Positions 33,417 to 41,217 of a DNA stretch of 64,000 bases are shown one piece after another; the stretch's first letter is position 1; each line of letters starts with the position of its first letter. The DNA is from Neorhizobium huautlense. Its GTDB lineage: Bacteria > Pseudomonadota > Alphaproteobacteria > Rhizobiales > Rhizobiaceae. Position numbers and translations under genes: made by a program. The notes beneath the pieces are model-generated. The model was not told the DNA's origin. It did not search any database and worked only from the letters and a program-made list of their open reading frames with translations. The DNA is taken from the NCBI RefSeq assembly GCF_002968575.1, contig NZ_PVBM01000024.1, positions 30,719 through 94,718 of the forward strand, in the 5' to 3' direction.

Positions 33417-34544
33417 ATGACCGACACAGCCACCCAGAAGCCTGTTCCCGTTACCGTGCTCACCGGTTATCTCGGCGCGGGCAAGACGACGCTTTTGAAC
33501 CGCATCCTGTCCGAAAGCCACGGCAAGAAATATGCGGTCATCGTCAACGAATTCGGCGAGATCGGCATCGACAACGACCTGATCGTCGAGTCGGACGAAG
33601 AGATCTACGAAATGAACAACGGCTGCGTCTGCTGCACGGTGCGCGGTGATCTGATCCGCGTCGTCGAAGGACTGATGCGCCGCCCCGGCCGCTTCGACGG
33701 CATCATCGTCGAGACCACCGGCCTTGCCGATCCGGTGCCGGTCGCACAGACCTTCTTCATGGATGACGACGTGCGCGCCAAGACCGAGCTCGATGCGGTC
33801 GTCGCCCTGGTCGACGCCAAGCACCTGCCGCTGCGGCTCAAGGATTCCCGCGAGGCAGAAGATCAGATTGCGTTTGCAGACGTCGTCGTCATCAACAAGA
33901 CCGACCTTGTGACACCGGAAGAGCTGGCCGTCATCGAAGACGTGGTGCGCGCCATCAACCCGACCGCCCGCGTCTACAAGACGAGCCGCTCCGGCGTCGA
34001 TCTTGCCCGCGTGCTCGACCAGGGCGCCTTCAACCTGGAACGTGCGCTCGAAAACGATCCGCATTTCCTGGAGCACGGCCACGACGACCATGTCTGCGGT
34101 CCGGACTGCGATCACGATCATGGGCATGACCATCACCACCACGCGCACGACCATCATGACCATGATCATCATCACCATGACCATGACCACGACCATGATC
34201 ACCACCACCATCACCACGGCGAGATGTCGCCGATCCATGACGTGACCGTGAAGTCGATCTCGCTGCGCGGCGGCGAGATGAACCCGGAACGGTTCTTCCC
34301 CTGGATCCAGAAGATCACCCAGACCGACGGCCCGAACATCCTGCGCCTGAAGGGCATCATCGCGTTCAAGGGCGACGAGGAACGCTACGTCGTGCAGGGG
34401 GTCCACATGATCGTCGAGGGCGACCACCAGCGTCCCTGGAAGGATGGCGAGAAGCGCGAATCCCGCCTCGTCTTCATCGGCCGGGATCTCGATGTCGACA
34501 AGATCGAGAAGAGCTTCAGGGCTTGCGAGGCCGTTGCTGCGTAA
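33417..34544 (+). CDS. COG0523 (CobW/ZigA/YciC-type) GTPase, zinc metallochaperone-like
   Basis: A 375-aa P-loop GTPase. Walker A is LGAGKTTLLNRIL (~22), the metal-site motif GCVCCTV (CxCC) is at ~69-75, and the base-recognition NKTD is at ~160. Residues ~218-268 form an extreme His/Asp stretch with over 25 His, broken by CGPDC, clearly able to bind metal. A CobW_C domain follows (SISLRGGEMNPERFFPWIQ). The CxCC and His-rich loop point to zinc rather than cobalamin assembly. The stop overlaps the WD40 gene (TAATG). Confidence 0.93.
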   Translation: MTDTATQKPVPVTVLTGYLGAGKTTLLNRILSESHGKKYAVIVNEFGEIGIDNDLIVESDEEIYEMNNGCVCCTVRGDLIRVVEGLMRRPGRFDGIIVETTGLADPVPVAQTFFMDDDVRAKTELDAVVALVDAKHLPLRLKDSREAEDQIAFADVVVINKTDLVTPEELAVIEDVVRAINPTARVYKTSRSGVDLARVLDQGAFNLERALENDPHFLEHGHDDHVCGPDCDHDHGHDHHHHAHDHHDHDHHHHDHDHDHDHHHHHHGEMSPIHDVTVKSISLRGGEMNPERFFPWIQKITQTDGPNILRLKGIIAFKGDEERYVVQGVHMIVEGDHQRPWKDGEKRESRLVFIGRDLDVDKIEKSFRACEAVAA

Positions 34545-35530
34545 TGCCGACAGTCGCACCGCTTGATCTCGAAGGCCATGTCGTCGCCGCGCATTTCCTC
34601 GGCGACGTTCCATTCTTCGCCACAGCCGCCGGCACAATCCACAGGCTCGACGGCGGCGAGAAAGTCGCCGAAGCCCATCAGGGCCTGCTCACCTGCATCC
34701 GCGACCCGTTCAGCACGACCTTGCTGACCGGGGGCGAGGACGGCAAGGTCTGCCGCATCGCCGGCGACGGCACAGCGACGGTCGTCGCCGAGGCGCCGCG
34801 CAAATGGATCAGCGTCGTTGCCGGCGGACCGCAGAACGCAGTTGCCTATGCACATGGCAAATCGAGCTTCGTGAAGCAGAACGATGGCACGCTGAAGGAA
34901 TTCACCGAAGAGCGCAGCGTCGAGGCGCTCGCCTTCGCCACCAAGGGACTGCGCATCGCCGCCGCCCGCTATAATGGCGTCACGCTGCACTGGGTGGCAA
35001 CGTCCGGCGATCCGGTCGACCTGGAATGGAAAGGCGCGCATACCGGCGTCACCTTCTCTCCCGACGGCCGTTTCCTCGTCACCACCATGCAGGAAAACGC
35101 CCTGCACGGCTGGAAGCTCGACGGCAAGCCGGGAGAGAACCGGCATATGCGGATGACCGGCTATCCCGCCAAGGTGAAATCGCTTTCGTGGTCGCCGAAA
35201 GGCAAGTGGCTCGCCTCGTCCGGCGCGCCGGCTGCGATCGTCTGGCCGTTCTCCTCGAAGGACGGGCCGATGGGCAAGGCGCCGCTCGAACTCGGCACTC
35301 GCGCAAACATCATGGTGACGCAGGTAGCTTTCCATCCTGCTGAGGAAGTGCTGGCGATCGGTTTCGTCGACGGGATGATCCTGGGGGTCAGGATCGCTGA
35401 TTCGAAGGAAGCGCTGTTGCGCCGTCCCGGCAAAGGCGCCATCACCGGCATGGGCTGGAGCGCCAACGGCAAGCTTCTCGCGTTCTCGTCGGAAGCGGGC
35501 GATTGCGGCGTGATCGACATTTCAGCTTAA
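34544..35530 (+). CDS. WD40-repeat beta-propeller protein coupled to the COG0523 GTPase
   Basis: A 328-aa protein with no signal peptide, made largely of WD40-type repeats (for example FSPDGRFLVTTMQENALHGW, LSWSPKGKWLASSGAPAAIV and MGWSANGKLLAFSSEAGDCG). The ATG at 34544 overlaps the stop of the GTPase gene. Beta-propellers serve as protein-binding platforms; a partner role for the zinc GTPase or its client is an inference from strict coupling. Confidence 0.88.
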   Translation: MPTVAPLDLEGHVVAAHFLGDVPFFATAAGTIHRLDGGEKVAEAHQGLLTCIRDPFSTTLLTGGEDGKVCRIAGDGTATVVAEAPRKWISVVAGGPQNAVAYAHGKSSFVKQNDGTLKEFTEERSVEALAFATKGLRIAAARYNGVTLHWVATSGDPVDLEWKGAHTGVTFSPDGRFLVTTMQENALHGWKLDGKPGENRHMRMTGYPAKVKSLSWSPKGKWLASSGAPAAIVWPFSSKDGPMGKAPLELGTRANIMVTQVAFHPAEEVLAIGFVDGMILGVRIADSKEALLRRPGKGAITGMGWSANGKLLAFSSEAGDCGVIDISA

Positions 35531-35919
35531 ACAACACGGAAACCCGCGGCGGAGGAACCTCCGCCACGGCCTGATCCAAATGGGATATGGGCAGGCAGTG
35601 AATGTGGGGTGGTGTGCGTGTCAGGCTTTTCCGCCTGCCCGACCGTTCCGGCTTTTCCCGAAGAGCGGTTCCGGAGGGTCCAAATTCCGAAACATCTTCC
35701 GGGGGCTGGCGCCCTGACGGCGTTTCCCCTGCCTTTACGACCATCACCGGACGCCGGATTGCTTCCGTGACAGACCGGTTCGCGAACCCGGCTCCCTGTC
35801 CGATGACGCCGACAGAGTAGCGTCCTTGTTTGGACCGTGGATGAGGCGGGGAGGAATCACGCAGAGGGACATTGAATTCGCATGGCTATTTTTGGCATAC
35901 TGCCGCAGAACGTCCCCGC
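35531..35919. other. Gene-free region between convergent genes with strong RNA-forming potential
   Basis: Just after the WD40 stop is a perfect GGCGGAGG-AA-CCTCCGCC hairpin (35548-35565). Farther on are CAGGC/GCCTG (35621-35636), GGTTCGCGAACC (35779-35790) and several GC blocks. No credible protein gene is present. Read on the minus strand, some blocks recall a cobalamin riboswitch, but the conserved B12 box is missing. It may be an uncharacterised small RNA or decayed DNA. Confidence 0.3.
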
Positions 35920-36951
35920 TCACGCTTGCCGCACGACGCCGATGATCTCGGCGAGCATGTCATGCAAGTCGTCGCGATAGCCGCTGCGGGCAGACGGTCC
36001 GGTGTCTGCGGAGGTCATGACGACGGTCAGACCGAGCGATGGGACGACATAAACCATCTGGCCGCCATATCCCCAACCGAACTTGACCTCCTCGCCGCCG
36101 ATCGTCCGGAGGAACCAGCCGTAACCGTAACCGTCGCCGGAAAAGCGGGAATTGGTGCGGGGCGTCCAGGACTGATCGATCCAGCCCTTCGAAACGATCT
36201 GCCTTCCATCCTTTGTCTTCCCTCCGTTCCGGTAGAGTTCTCCGAAAGCAAGTAGGGAACGGGCGGTCATGGCCATCTGGTTGCCGCCGAGATAGATGCC
36301 CTGCGGATCGCGCTCCCAGGAACCGATGCGAAAGCCGTCCACCGGCGCCAGCCACTCGCGTGCCAGCGCAAGCGTCGGCTTTCTGCCGACCCGCGTGAGG
36401 ATCGCAGACAGCAGATGCGTCGAGGCCGTCGAATACAGCATCGATCCGCCAGGTTCTCCGTCGAACGGTTCGGAGAGCGCAAAGCGCACCCAGTTGCGGC
36501 TGGCGATCCAGCGTCCGTAGTTCGGCCCGGACATTCGACTGAGCCCCGCCTGCATGGACAGCAGATTGCCGATGGTGATGTCGTGGATGCGCGGATCGGG
36601 ATTGGCCGGCAGGTCAGCCTTCAGGATCGGCGCGATCTTCTGGGCCGGCCCTTCCAGGAGCCGCTTGTCGATCGCGATGCCGACGAGGCAGGAAACGACC
36701 GATTTCGAAGCCGACTTGATGTTGGTCGAGGCATCGAGAGAATGGCCGTTGAACGCCCGCTCGGCGAGCATCGCTCCATTCCGGGAGACGAGCACGACCT
36801 TCAGCGGTTCTAGTTCCGCCGCCCCTTCGAAGACCGTGTTCAAGGTGACCGGGGGCTGAGGCACCGGCAGTTGCGACGCAGTCTGGGCAAAGCCGCGGGC
36901 AGCGGAAAGCGCGAAAGGGACGGATATCAAGGCGGCGCGACGTGTGAACAT
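35920..36951 (-). CDS. Beta-lactamase-fold serine hydrolase (class C / DUF esterase type), exported
   Basis: A 343-aa protein with an RR-containing export signal (MFTRRAALISVPFALSAARG). The SxxK catalytic motif is SASK (Ser80-Lys83). The usual YxN is YST (LYSTASTH), and the third motif region reads KFGWGYGGQM. This pattern is that of class C-like esterases and peptidases rather than a true antibiotic-hydrolysing beta-lactamase. It likely acts in the periplasm; the substrate is unknown. Confidence 0.85.
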   Translation of the reverse strand: MFTRRAALISVPFALSAARGFAQTASQLPVPQPPVTLNTVFEGAAELEPLKVVLVSRNGAMLAERAFNGHSLDASTNIKSASKSVVSCLVGIAIDKRLLEGPAQKIAPILKADLPANPDPRIHDITIGNLLSMQAGLSRMSGPNYGRWIASRNWVRFALSEPFDGEPGGSMLYSTASTHLLSAILTRVGRKPTLALAREWLAPVDGFRIGSWERDPQGIYLGGNQMAMTARSLLAFGELYRNGGKTKDGRQIVSKGWIDQSWTPRTNSRFSGDGYGYGWFLRTIGGEEVKFGWGYGGQMVYVVPSLGLTVVMTSADTGPSARSGYRDDLHDMLAEIIGVVRQA

Positions 36952-37068
36952 GCCGCAAACTAGAGCAGTATCCTTCGCGGGAATATGGCCGAACGGCGAG
37001 ATTCACACGGAGGTGATCATGTGTGAGAGCTTGCCGCCTCCGCTGGTGCCAAATTGAGAGTTCTCAAG

Positions 37069-37872
37069 CTAGACGCCTTCGTCGGGGATGTTGAGAAGGT
37101 GGCCGCAGGCCTTGCAGTGTACGGCGTCGGTATCGTGCCGCTGCAGTCCGCATTGAGGACAGGGAAATTGCACCTTGTACGGCCGCACCACCGCTTGGGC
37201 GAGCCTGACGAAAAGGGAGATGCCGATGATCATGGTGATGACGGATGTCAGCTTGCCGGCGGTGCCGGGCAGCGTGATATCGCCGAAGCCCGTGGTGGTG
37301 ATGGTCGCCACGGTGAAATAGAGGGCATCGACGAAACCCTCGCCGCCCTCCTCCCGGTAGAAGAAGGTGGTATAGACAAAGCCCGTGACCATAAACAGGA
37401 AGACGAGGAAATTGAGCGCGGCGCGGACCACGTCCTGAAGATGCCCCCAGCCGGCCCAGCGCAGGCCTTCGCGCAGGAGCGGGCTTTTGCCGATCGCCCA
37501 CAGGCGCATTACTCTGAGGAAGGCGAAGTTGAACAGGGTCTCGGGAAACAGCAGCGTCGCGAGGATGACCGCGTCGATCCACGTCATCGGTCTTCTGAAA
37601 AATGTCCGGAAGGACGGGGCAGCAAGGGCCCGCGCCACAAGCTCGGCGGCGATCCATACCGCTATCGCATAATCGATGATCAGGTAGGAAGCCCCGGTCC
37701 TCAGATAGGGTCCGAGAAGAAAAAAGGCGAGGATGCTGAGATCGATGAATGCCAGGAGCGCCTGCCAGCGCAGAGCCCAGTAATCTCGGCCCCGCTCCAG
37801 GCGCTGCAGTCCAAGCCTCAGCGAGCTGAAATTTGGGAAGGTGGTTTCTGGCTGAGGGGTCGGTGTATCCAT
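37069..37872 (-). CDS. Kv-like ion channel with C-terminal zinc ribbon
   Basis: A 267-aa membrane protein of the ion-transport/KcsA superfamily. About four helices precede the pore domain. The fourth (FLRVMRLWAIGKSPLLREGL) has spaced basic residues like a voltage sensor. The selectivity filter is TTTGFGD (192-198), between the last two helices. The cytoplasmic end holds CPQC and CKAC (238-256), a zinc-ribbon pair. ATG 37872 is preferred over a TTG at 37902. K+ selectivity is inferred from the filter. Confidence 0.85.
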   Translation of the reverse strand: MDTPTPQPETTFPNFSSLRLGLQRLERGRDYWALRWQALLAFIDLSILAFFLLGPYLRTGASYLIIDYAIAVWIAAELVARALAAPSFRTFFRRPMTWIDAVILATLLFPETLFNFAFLRVMRLWAIGKSPLLREGLRWAGWGHLQDVVRAALNFLVFLFMVTGFVYTTFFYREEGGEGFVDALYFTVATITTTGFGDITLPGTAGKLTSVITMIIGISLFVRLAQAVVRPYKVQFPCPQCGLQRHDTDAVHCKACGHLLNIPDEGV

Positions 37873-38050
37873 GAGCGGGAAATAGGCCTGCCCCTTTGCC
37901 AATCAAGCGGCTTTAAGCGCTGGTGCGACCAAGGCGGTCGGTCGTCATCATCACTGTGGAGTCCGCGCGGGAAGCGGTGTATTGACGTCCAGAAACCCGG
38001 TCGTGACGACCGAACCAACCCCGCGACGTCTCATGAGAGCCGACATCACC

Positions 38051-38317
38051 ATGCCCAAGGCCCCCAAAACCGAACATTCCGAACTTGCCGGCGAATTTAC
38101 CGAGGACGGCATCACCGTGCTTGTCGACATCTTCCGCCCCGCAGGCGGCAAAGGCGACTGGATCCTCGAGGTGATCACCGAAGAGGAAGACGTAACCTCG
38201 TGGGACGAGCCTTTCGCCACGGACCGCGAGGCTTTCGATGAATTCCTCGCAACGGTGGAGCGCGACGGTATCCGGTCCTTCTTCGACGAAACCGCGACCG
38301 ATCCGTCGGTGCATTGA
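38051..38317 (+). CDS. Small acidic protein of unknown function
   Basis: An 88-aa protein, strongly acidic (for example VITEEEDVTSWDEPFATDRE), without membrane segment or signal. The ATG at 38051 is favoured; ATG 38033 and an upstream start at 37982 are also in frame. Its stop overlaps the next start (TGATG). The DREAFDEFLATVERDGIRSF region is compact and may form a helix. No family is recognised with certainty. Confidence 0.6.
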   Translation: MPKAPKTEHSELAGEFTEDGITVLVDIFRPAGGKGDWILEVITEEEDVTSWDEPFATDREAFDEFLATVERDGIRSFFDETATDPSVH

Positions 38318-38556
38318 TGAAAAAGGTCGAAGACCTGACCAACTCGGCCAAGGCGGTTCATGATCGCTACGCCGCCGGCCGGATGGAGCGGGAGATCGTT
38401 CGTCAATGGGTGCTGGGGTTGGGCGGCTATCCGGAGCCGCACGGAAAAAGGGTCCAGGAGGCATCCGCTTGGTTCAAGCCTCTTCGCGACGGCATGGATC
38501 CCGTCGAGTTGAAGATCGCCGATCTGGCCAGGCTGGAGGCAATCTACCGGGGTTGA
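38317..38556 (+). CDS. Small helical protein of unknown function, coupled to the gene before it
   Basis: A 79-aa protein (MKKVEDLTNSAKAVHDRYAA at the start, shown without the first codon ambiguity), predicted mostly helical with mixed charge. ATG 38317 overlaps the previous stop. The coupling of an acidic and a more basic small protein could mean a complex, but neither resembles a known toxin-antitoxin pair. Confidence 0.6.
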   Translation: MKKVEDLTNSAKAVHDRYAAGRMEREIVRQWVLGLGGYPEPHGKRVQEASAWFKPLRDGMDPVELKIADLARLEAIYRG

Positions 38557-38627
38557 GGCAATGCGAAATCCGTCGCATCTTTGGCTCCGCCGGCAAAAGC
38601 CGACGGAACCTCCGTCATCGAAACTGC

Positions 38628-39161
38628 TCAGGCCGAGATCAGGGGCTCGTATTCCTTCTTGAGGCGCTCCCAGCCATCCCAGAAGGGCTCCGTCTTGGTA
38701 CCCGTCAGCCGGGCAGCGAGGACGTCCAGATGCATATGCCAGCCCGCGCCGATCATCAGCATATTCGCGCGGTCGGAGATGCGTCGGTGCGTGACGGTCA
38801 GCAGGACCTCACCGCCCATGGCCTCCAGTTCGAAGGAGACCTCGCCACGCTCTCCCCAGGTGAAGGTCATCTTGCGGGGCGGGTCGAGCTCTGTGATACG
38901 GCTCTGCATCCGGTGCTCCTCGGGAAAACCTTCGGGCCGGCTACCGGGCGGATCGGTCAGTTCGTCGTTGCGCCAAACGAGTTCGAAGGAGGAGCCCGCC
39001 TTCATCTCCATGTCGCCTGAGGCCAGCCAGCGGCGGCGCAGTTCGCTTTGCGTAAGGTAAGCCCATACCCGGTCTATCGAACCGGGGAGCAGGCGCTCGA
39101 TCCTGATGGTGGCGGGCTCGGTTACCACGCCATAGGCACTGATGGCTGCAATGTCATTCAT
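38628..39161 (-). CDS. SRPBCC / AHSA1-type START-fold protein
   Basis: A 177-aa protein with the AHSA1 signature (IRIERLLPGSIDRVWAYLTQ, then ELRRRWLASGDMEMKAGSSF and DPPRKMTFTW). Such proteins bind hydrophobic ligands. ATG 39161 follows AGAGGAGA. It overlaps the ArsR regulator stop by four bases; ArsR-plus-SRPBCC pairs are a very common operon type and may respond to a small molecule held by the START fold. Confidence 0.9.
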   Translation of the reverse strand: MNDIAAISAYGVVTEPATIRIERLLPGSIDRVWAYLTQSELRRRWLASGDMEMKAGSSFELVWRNDELTDPPGSRPEGFPEEHRMQSRITELDPPRKMTFTWGERGEVSFELEAMGGEVLLTVTHRRISDRANMLMIGAGWHMHLDVLAARLTGTKTEPFWDGWERLKKEYEPLISA

Positions 39162-39526
39162 GTCTCGTCTCCTCTTTCGGTTTTCTTGGGTCTTGCTGCA
39201 TCCTCCTCGCGGAGAAGTCTTTCGAGTTCGTCCAGCCTGTTGTTCCAGAACCGCTCGTAGAAGCTCAGCCATTCGTGGGCGCTGGCGAGCGGCCCGGGGG
39301 CAAGGCGGCAGATATGGGTGCGGCCGCGCACCTCACGGCGGATCAGCCCGGCATTTTCCAGCGCCTTGATGTGCTTGGAGGCAGCCGCGAGCGAGATCGC
39401 AAAGGGCTCCGCCAGCTGGCTTACCGTTCGCTCTCCACCCGCCAGGTCGCGAAGCATATGCCGGCGCGTCGCATCGCCGAGGGCATGAAAGACATTGTCG
39501 AGTTGGGGTGCGTATAATTCAACCAT
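39158..39526 (-). CDS. ArsR-family transcriptional regulator
   Basis: A 122-aa winged-helix protein (NVFHALGDATRRHMLRDLAG; VSQLAEPFAISLAAASKHIK; AGLIRREVRGRTHICRL). It lacks the Cys-rich metal box of ArsR/SmtB, so it belongs to the non-metal branch found with SRPBCC genes. An operator-like palindrome overlaps its start codon and a second lies ~35 bases upstream, indicating autorepression. Confidence 0.92.
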   Translation of the reverse strand: MVELYAPQLDNVFHALGDATRRHMLRDLAGGERTVSQLAEPFAISLAAASKHIKALENAGLIRREVRGRTHICRLAPGPLASAHEWLSFYERFWNNRLDELERLLREEDAARPKKTERGDET

Positions 39527-39535
39527 AAAGTTGAA
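39518..39535. promoter_or_regulatory. ArsR operator, copy 1 (overlaps the start codon)
   Basis: TTCAACCATAAAGTTGAA is an inverted repeat with TTCAAC/GTTGAA arms. It includes the CAT complement of the regulator's ATG, so binding would block initiation directly. Confidence 0.65.
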
Positions 39536-39558
39536 TATAGAGATGAGAATTCAAACAG

Positions 39559-39574
39559 TCAACCATATGGTTGA
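39559..39574. promoter_or_regulatory. ArsR operator, copy 2
   Basis: TCAACCATATGGTTGA is a perfect 16-bp palindrome sharing the TCAACCAT half with copy 1, 24 bases farther upstream of the regulator. It lies between the intron end and the gene start. Confidence 0.7.
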
Positions 39575-39591
39575 ATATTTCTTCAATCGGG

Positions 39592-40212
39592 ATAGGGGGG
39601 AGCCTATTGGCTCCGCCCCTCCCACACCACCCGGCATGCGGGTCCGCACCGGGCGGTTGGAGCAGTTGAGGTCGTCAGGCCCGTAGTTCTCCCGGCCTGG
39701 CGCCTGGGTTTGCTTATTCTGGTTCGGCGGATTTGATTTCTCGCTGCCGTGGCCCTTCGGGCTTCACCCTATCTTCCAGATCGGCGAGCTTCGCTGACGC
39801 GACCATCTGAGACCATTCAAATCCGATAACCAGCGGCTCTCCCTTCCGCTCCTTCGGCCCTTCGTTCGCGCAAGGCGCTCCTACTACGGCCTCTGCTGAC
39901 TTCTCGCTCCGGCTCGACACCGTCGCCCTTTCAGGCACAAGGCGAGATCTCCCCAGGTAAGAACGCATTCCTTCGCTGCACGACCGCCGGATTTACGCCA
40001 CCGCCCCTTGGTCACAAGAGCTTCGCGGAATGTTGCCCGCTCGCCCTGGTCGGCACCGCCTCATATCCGGTTCTTGTCCATCGGCCCGCAGGTTCGATCC
40101 ACGCTTCCTCCCCACGGTCGGTCGCCCTTCCGCAGTTGCGCTTCACTTCGCTCGCCATGACCAGCTTACGGAGGGACTTCCACCCACAAGAATGCGCCCA
40201 TGCTGGGCGCAC
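39592..40212 (-). mobile_element. Group IIC intron lacking a reverse transcriptase gene (ribozyme-only or degenerate)
   Basis: On the minus strand the element begins GTGCGCCCAGCATGGGCGCA at 40212, the expected GUGCG start. Domain I-like TGGGTGGAAGTCCCTCC follows. Near 39626-39657 is a domain V hairpin with CCGCCCGG and CCGGGTGG arms (CGC triad, class C style). A GGGAG/CTCCC domain VI follows, and the element ends CCCCTAT at 39592. It is only 621 bp and has no RT frame; one 84-codon ORF (39968-39714) remains. It starts 5 bases after the OmpW-gene terminator hairpin, the favourite target of class C introns. Confidence 0.75.
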
Positions 40213-40217
40213 AACAA

Positions 40218-40246
40218 GAACGGCGCGGTTATGAGCCGCGCCGTTC
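40218..40246 (-). terminator. Intrinsic terminator of the OmpW-like gene, target of the intron
   Basis: GAACGGCGCGG (40218-40228) and CCGCGCCGTTC (40236-40246) form an 11-bp perfect stem with a 7-base loop, 21 bases after the stop. On the minus strand it is followed by TTGTT and then the intron's GTGCG, so the original T-rich tail is interrupted by the intron. Confidence 0.85.
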
Positions 40247-40267
40247 CGCCTACCGTTATTGTCGTTC

Positions 40268-40957
40268 TTAGAACCGGTAGGTCACCCCCGCCCCGATCAG
40301 CCAGGGATTGATCTTGGCCTTGCCGGAGAGCGGACCGAGAACGTCATGATCGGCCTTCCAGTCGGTTTCCAGGAAGATCTTCTTCACGTCGAAGTTCACG
40401 CCCCAATGCTGGTCGATCATGTAGTCGAAACCGACCTGCAGTGCTGCGCCGAAGTTGTTCTCTACGTCGAGGTTATGGAAACCGGCCTTTTCCGACTGGT
40501 TGTAGAACAGCGAATAGTTGACGCCCGCACCGACATAGGGCTTGAAGGCGCCGAAATCGGTGAAGTGGTACTGCAGCGTCAGTGTCGGCGGCAGGAGCCA
40601 GGCGCGACCGACCGGGACGCCGACGGCACCGTCTTCCTTGATATTGGCATAGGTCGTGCCGAGAATGAGTTCGGCGGCGATATTGTCGGTGAAGAAGTAG
40701 GTGATATCCAGTTCCGGGATCACCGAGTCAGAATAGGAAAGATCCGAGCCAGGAACACCGTTCACGGAACCCTCATCCTCAGTGATGACGCCCAAACCGC
40801 GTACGCGGATCTGCCACGGGCTTTGCCCAGTCACAACTTCCTCCGCCGCCGGGGCAACGGGAGCCGGCGTCAAATCCGCGGCCGCTGCCCCGAATGCGAA
40901 AAAAGCCGCACTTGTGCCCGCCAGCCATCTCAGATGCCGTGCGCCATTCCTGTTCAT
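40268..40957 (-). CDS. OmpW-family outer membrane protein
   Basis: A 229-aa beta-barrel protein. The signal peptide is ARHLRWLAGTSAAFFAFG followed by AAAADL. The barrel shows typical OmpW features: PELDITYFFTDNIAAELILG, LPPTLTLQYHF, PYVGAGVNYS and the C-terminal LIGAGVTYRF ending in Phe for Bam recognition. ATG 40957 follows AGGAGAGA. OmpW proteins are small channels for hydrophobic compounds. Confidence 0.93.
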   Translation of the reverse strand: MNRNGARHLRWLAGTSAAFFAFGAAAADLTPAPVAPAAEEVVTGQSPWQIRVRGLGVITEDEGSVNGVPGSDLSYSDSVIPELDITYFFTDNIAAELILGTTYANIKEDGAVGVPVGRAWLLPPTLTLQYHFTDFGAFKPYVGAGVNYSLFYNQSEKAGFHNLDVENNFGAALQVGFDYMIDQHWGVNFDVKKIFLETDWKADHDVLGPLSGKAKINPWLIGAGVTYRF

Positions 40958-41217
40958 TTCGTCTCTCCTGGGATCAGAATCTCTTTGCGCAGACCGGTCT
41001 ACGGCCTTCATCGAAGAGTCGGATTGATCAGGATCAACCCTCACCGCCCTGGGGATAGGAGTGGTAAATATGTCGCAGGGAATATCGCTTTCCGGCGGGT
41101 GAGCGGCCTGAGACTGCATATGCTGCCGCGGCGGTACAGCCTTCATTGCTGCGGACTGCTTTGCAGTTCCGACCGATTCGGCATAGGCTTGCCGCACTTG
41201 CCCGTCGAAGCCGCCCC

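Noticed and set aside
34070..34220. Tandem-repeat or CRISPR-like array
   Set aside because: The repetitive CATGACCAT pattern is codon repetition for the His/Asp-rich loop of the COG0523 protein.
33417..34544. CobW of the cobalamin biosynthesis pathway
   Set aside because: No cob genes nearby; the His-rich loop, CxCC and Zur-like site point to the zinc branch of COG0523.
35600..35830. Cobalamin riboswitch on the minus strand
   Set aside because: Some blocks look similar, but the conserved B12 box is not matched and no gene follows in that orientation; kept only as a weak finding.
35920..36951. Antibiotic-resistance beta-lactamase
   Set aside because: YST replaces the YxN motif and the KTG box is not canonical; better described as an esterase or peptidase-type serine hydrolase.
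39714..39968. 84-codon ORF as an independent gene
   Set aside because: It lies wholly inside the group II intron ribozyme region and has no RT motif; probably structural RNA sequence.
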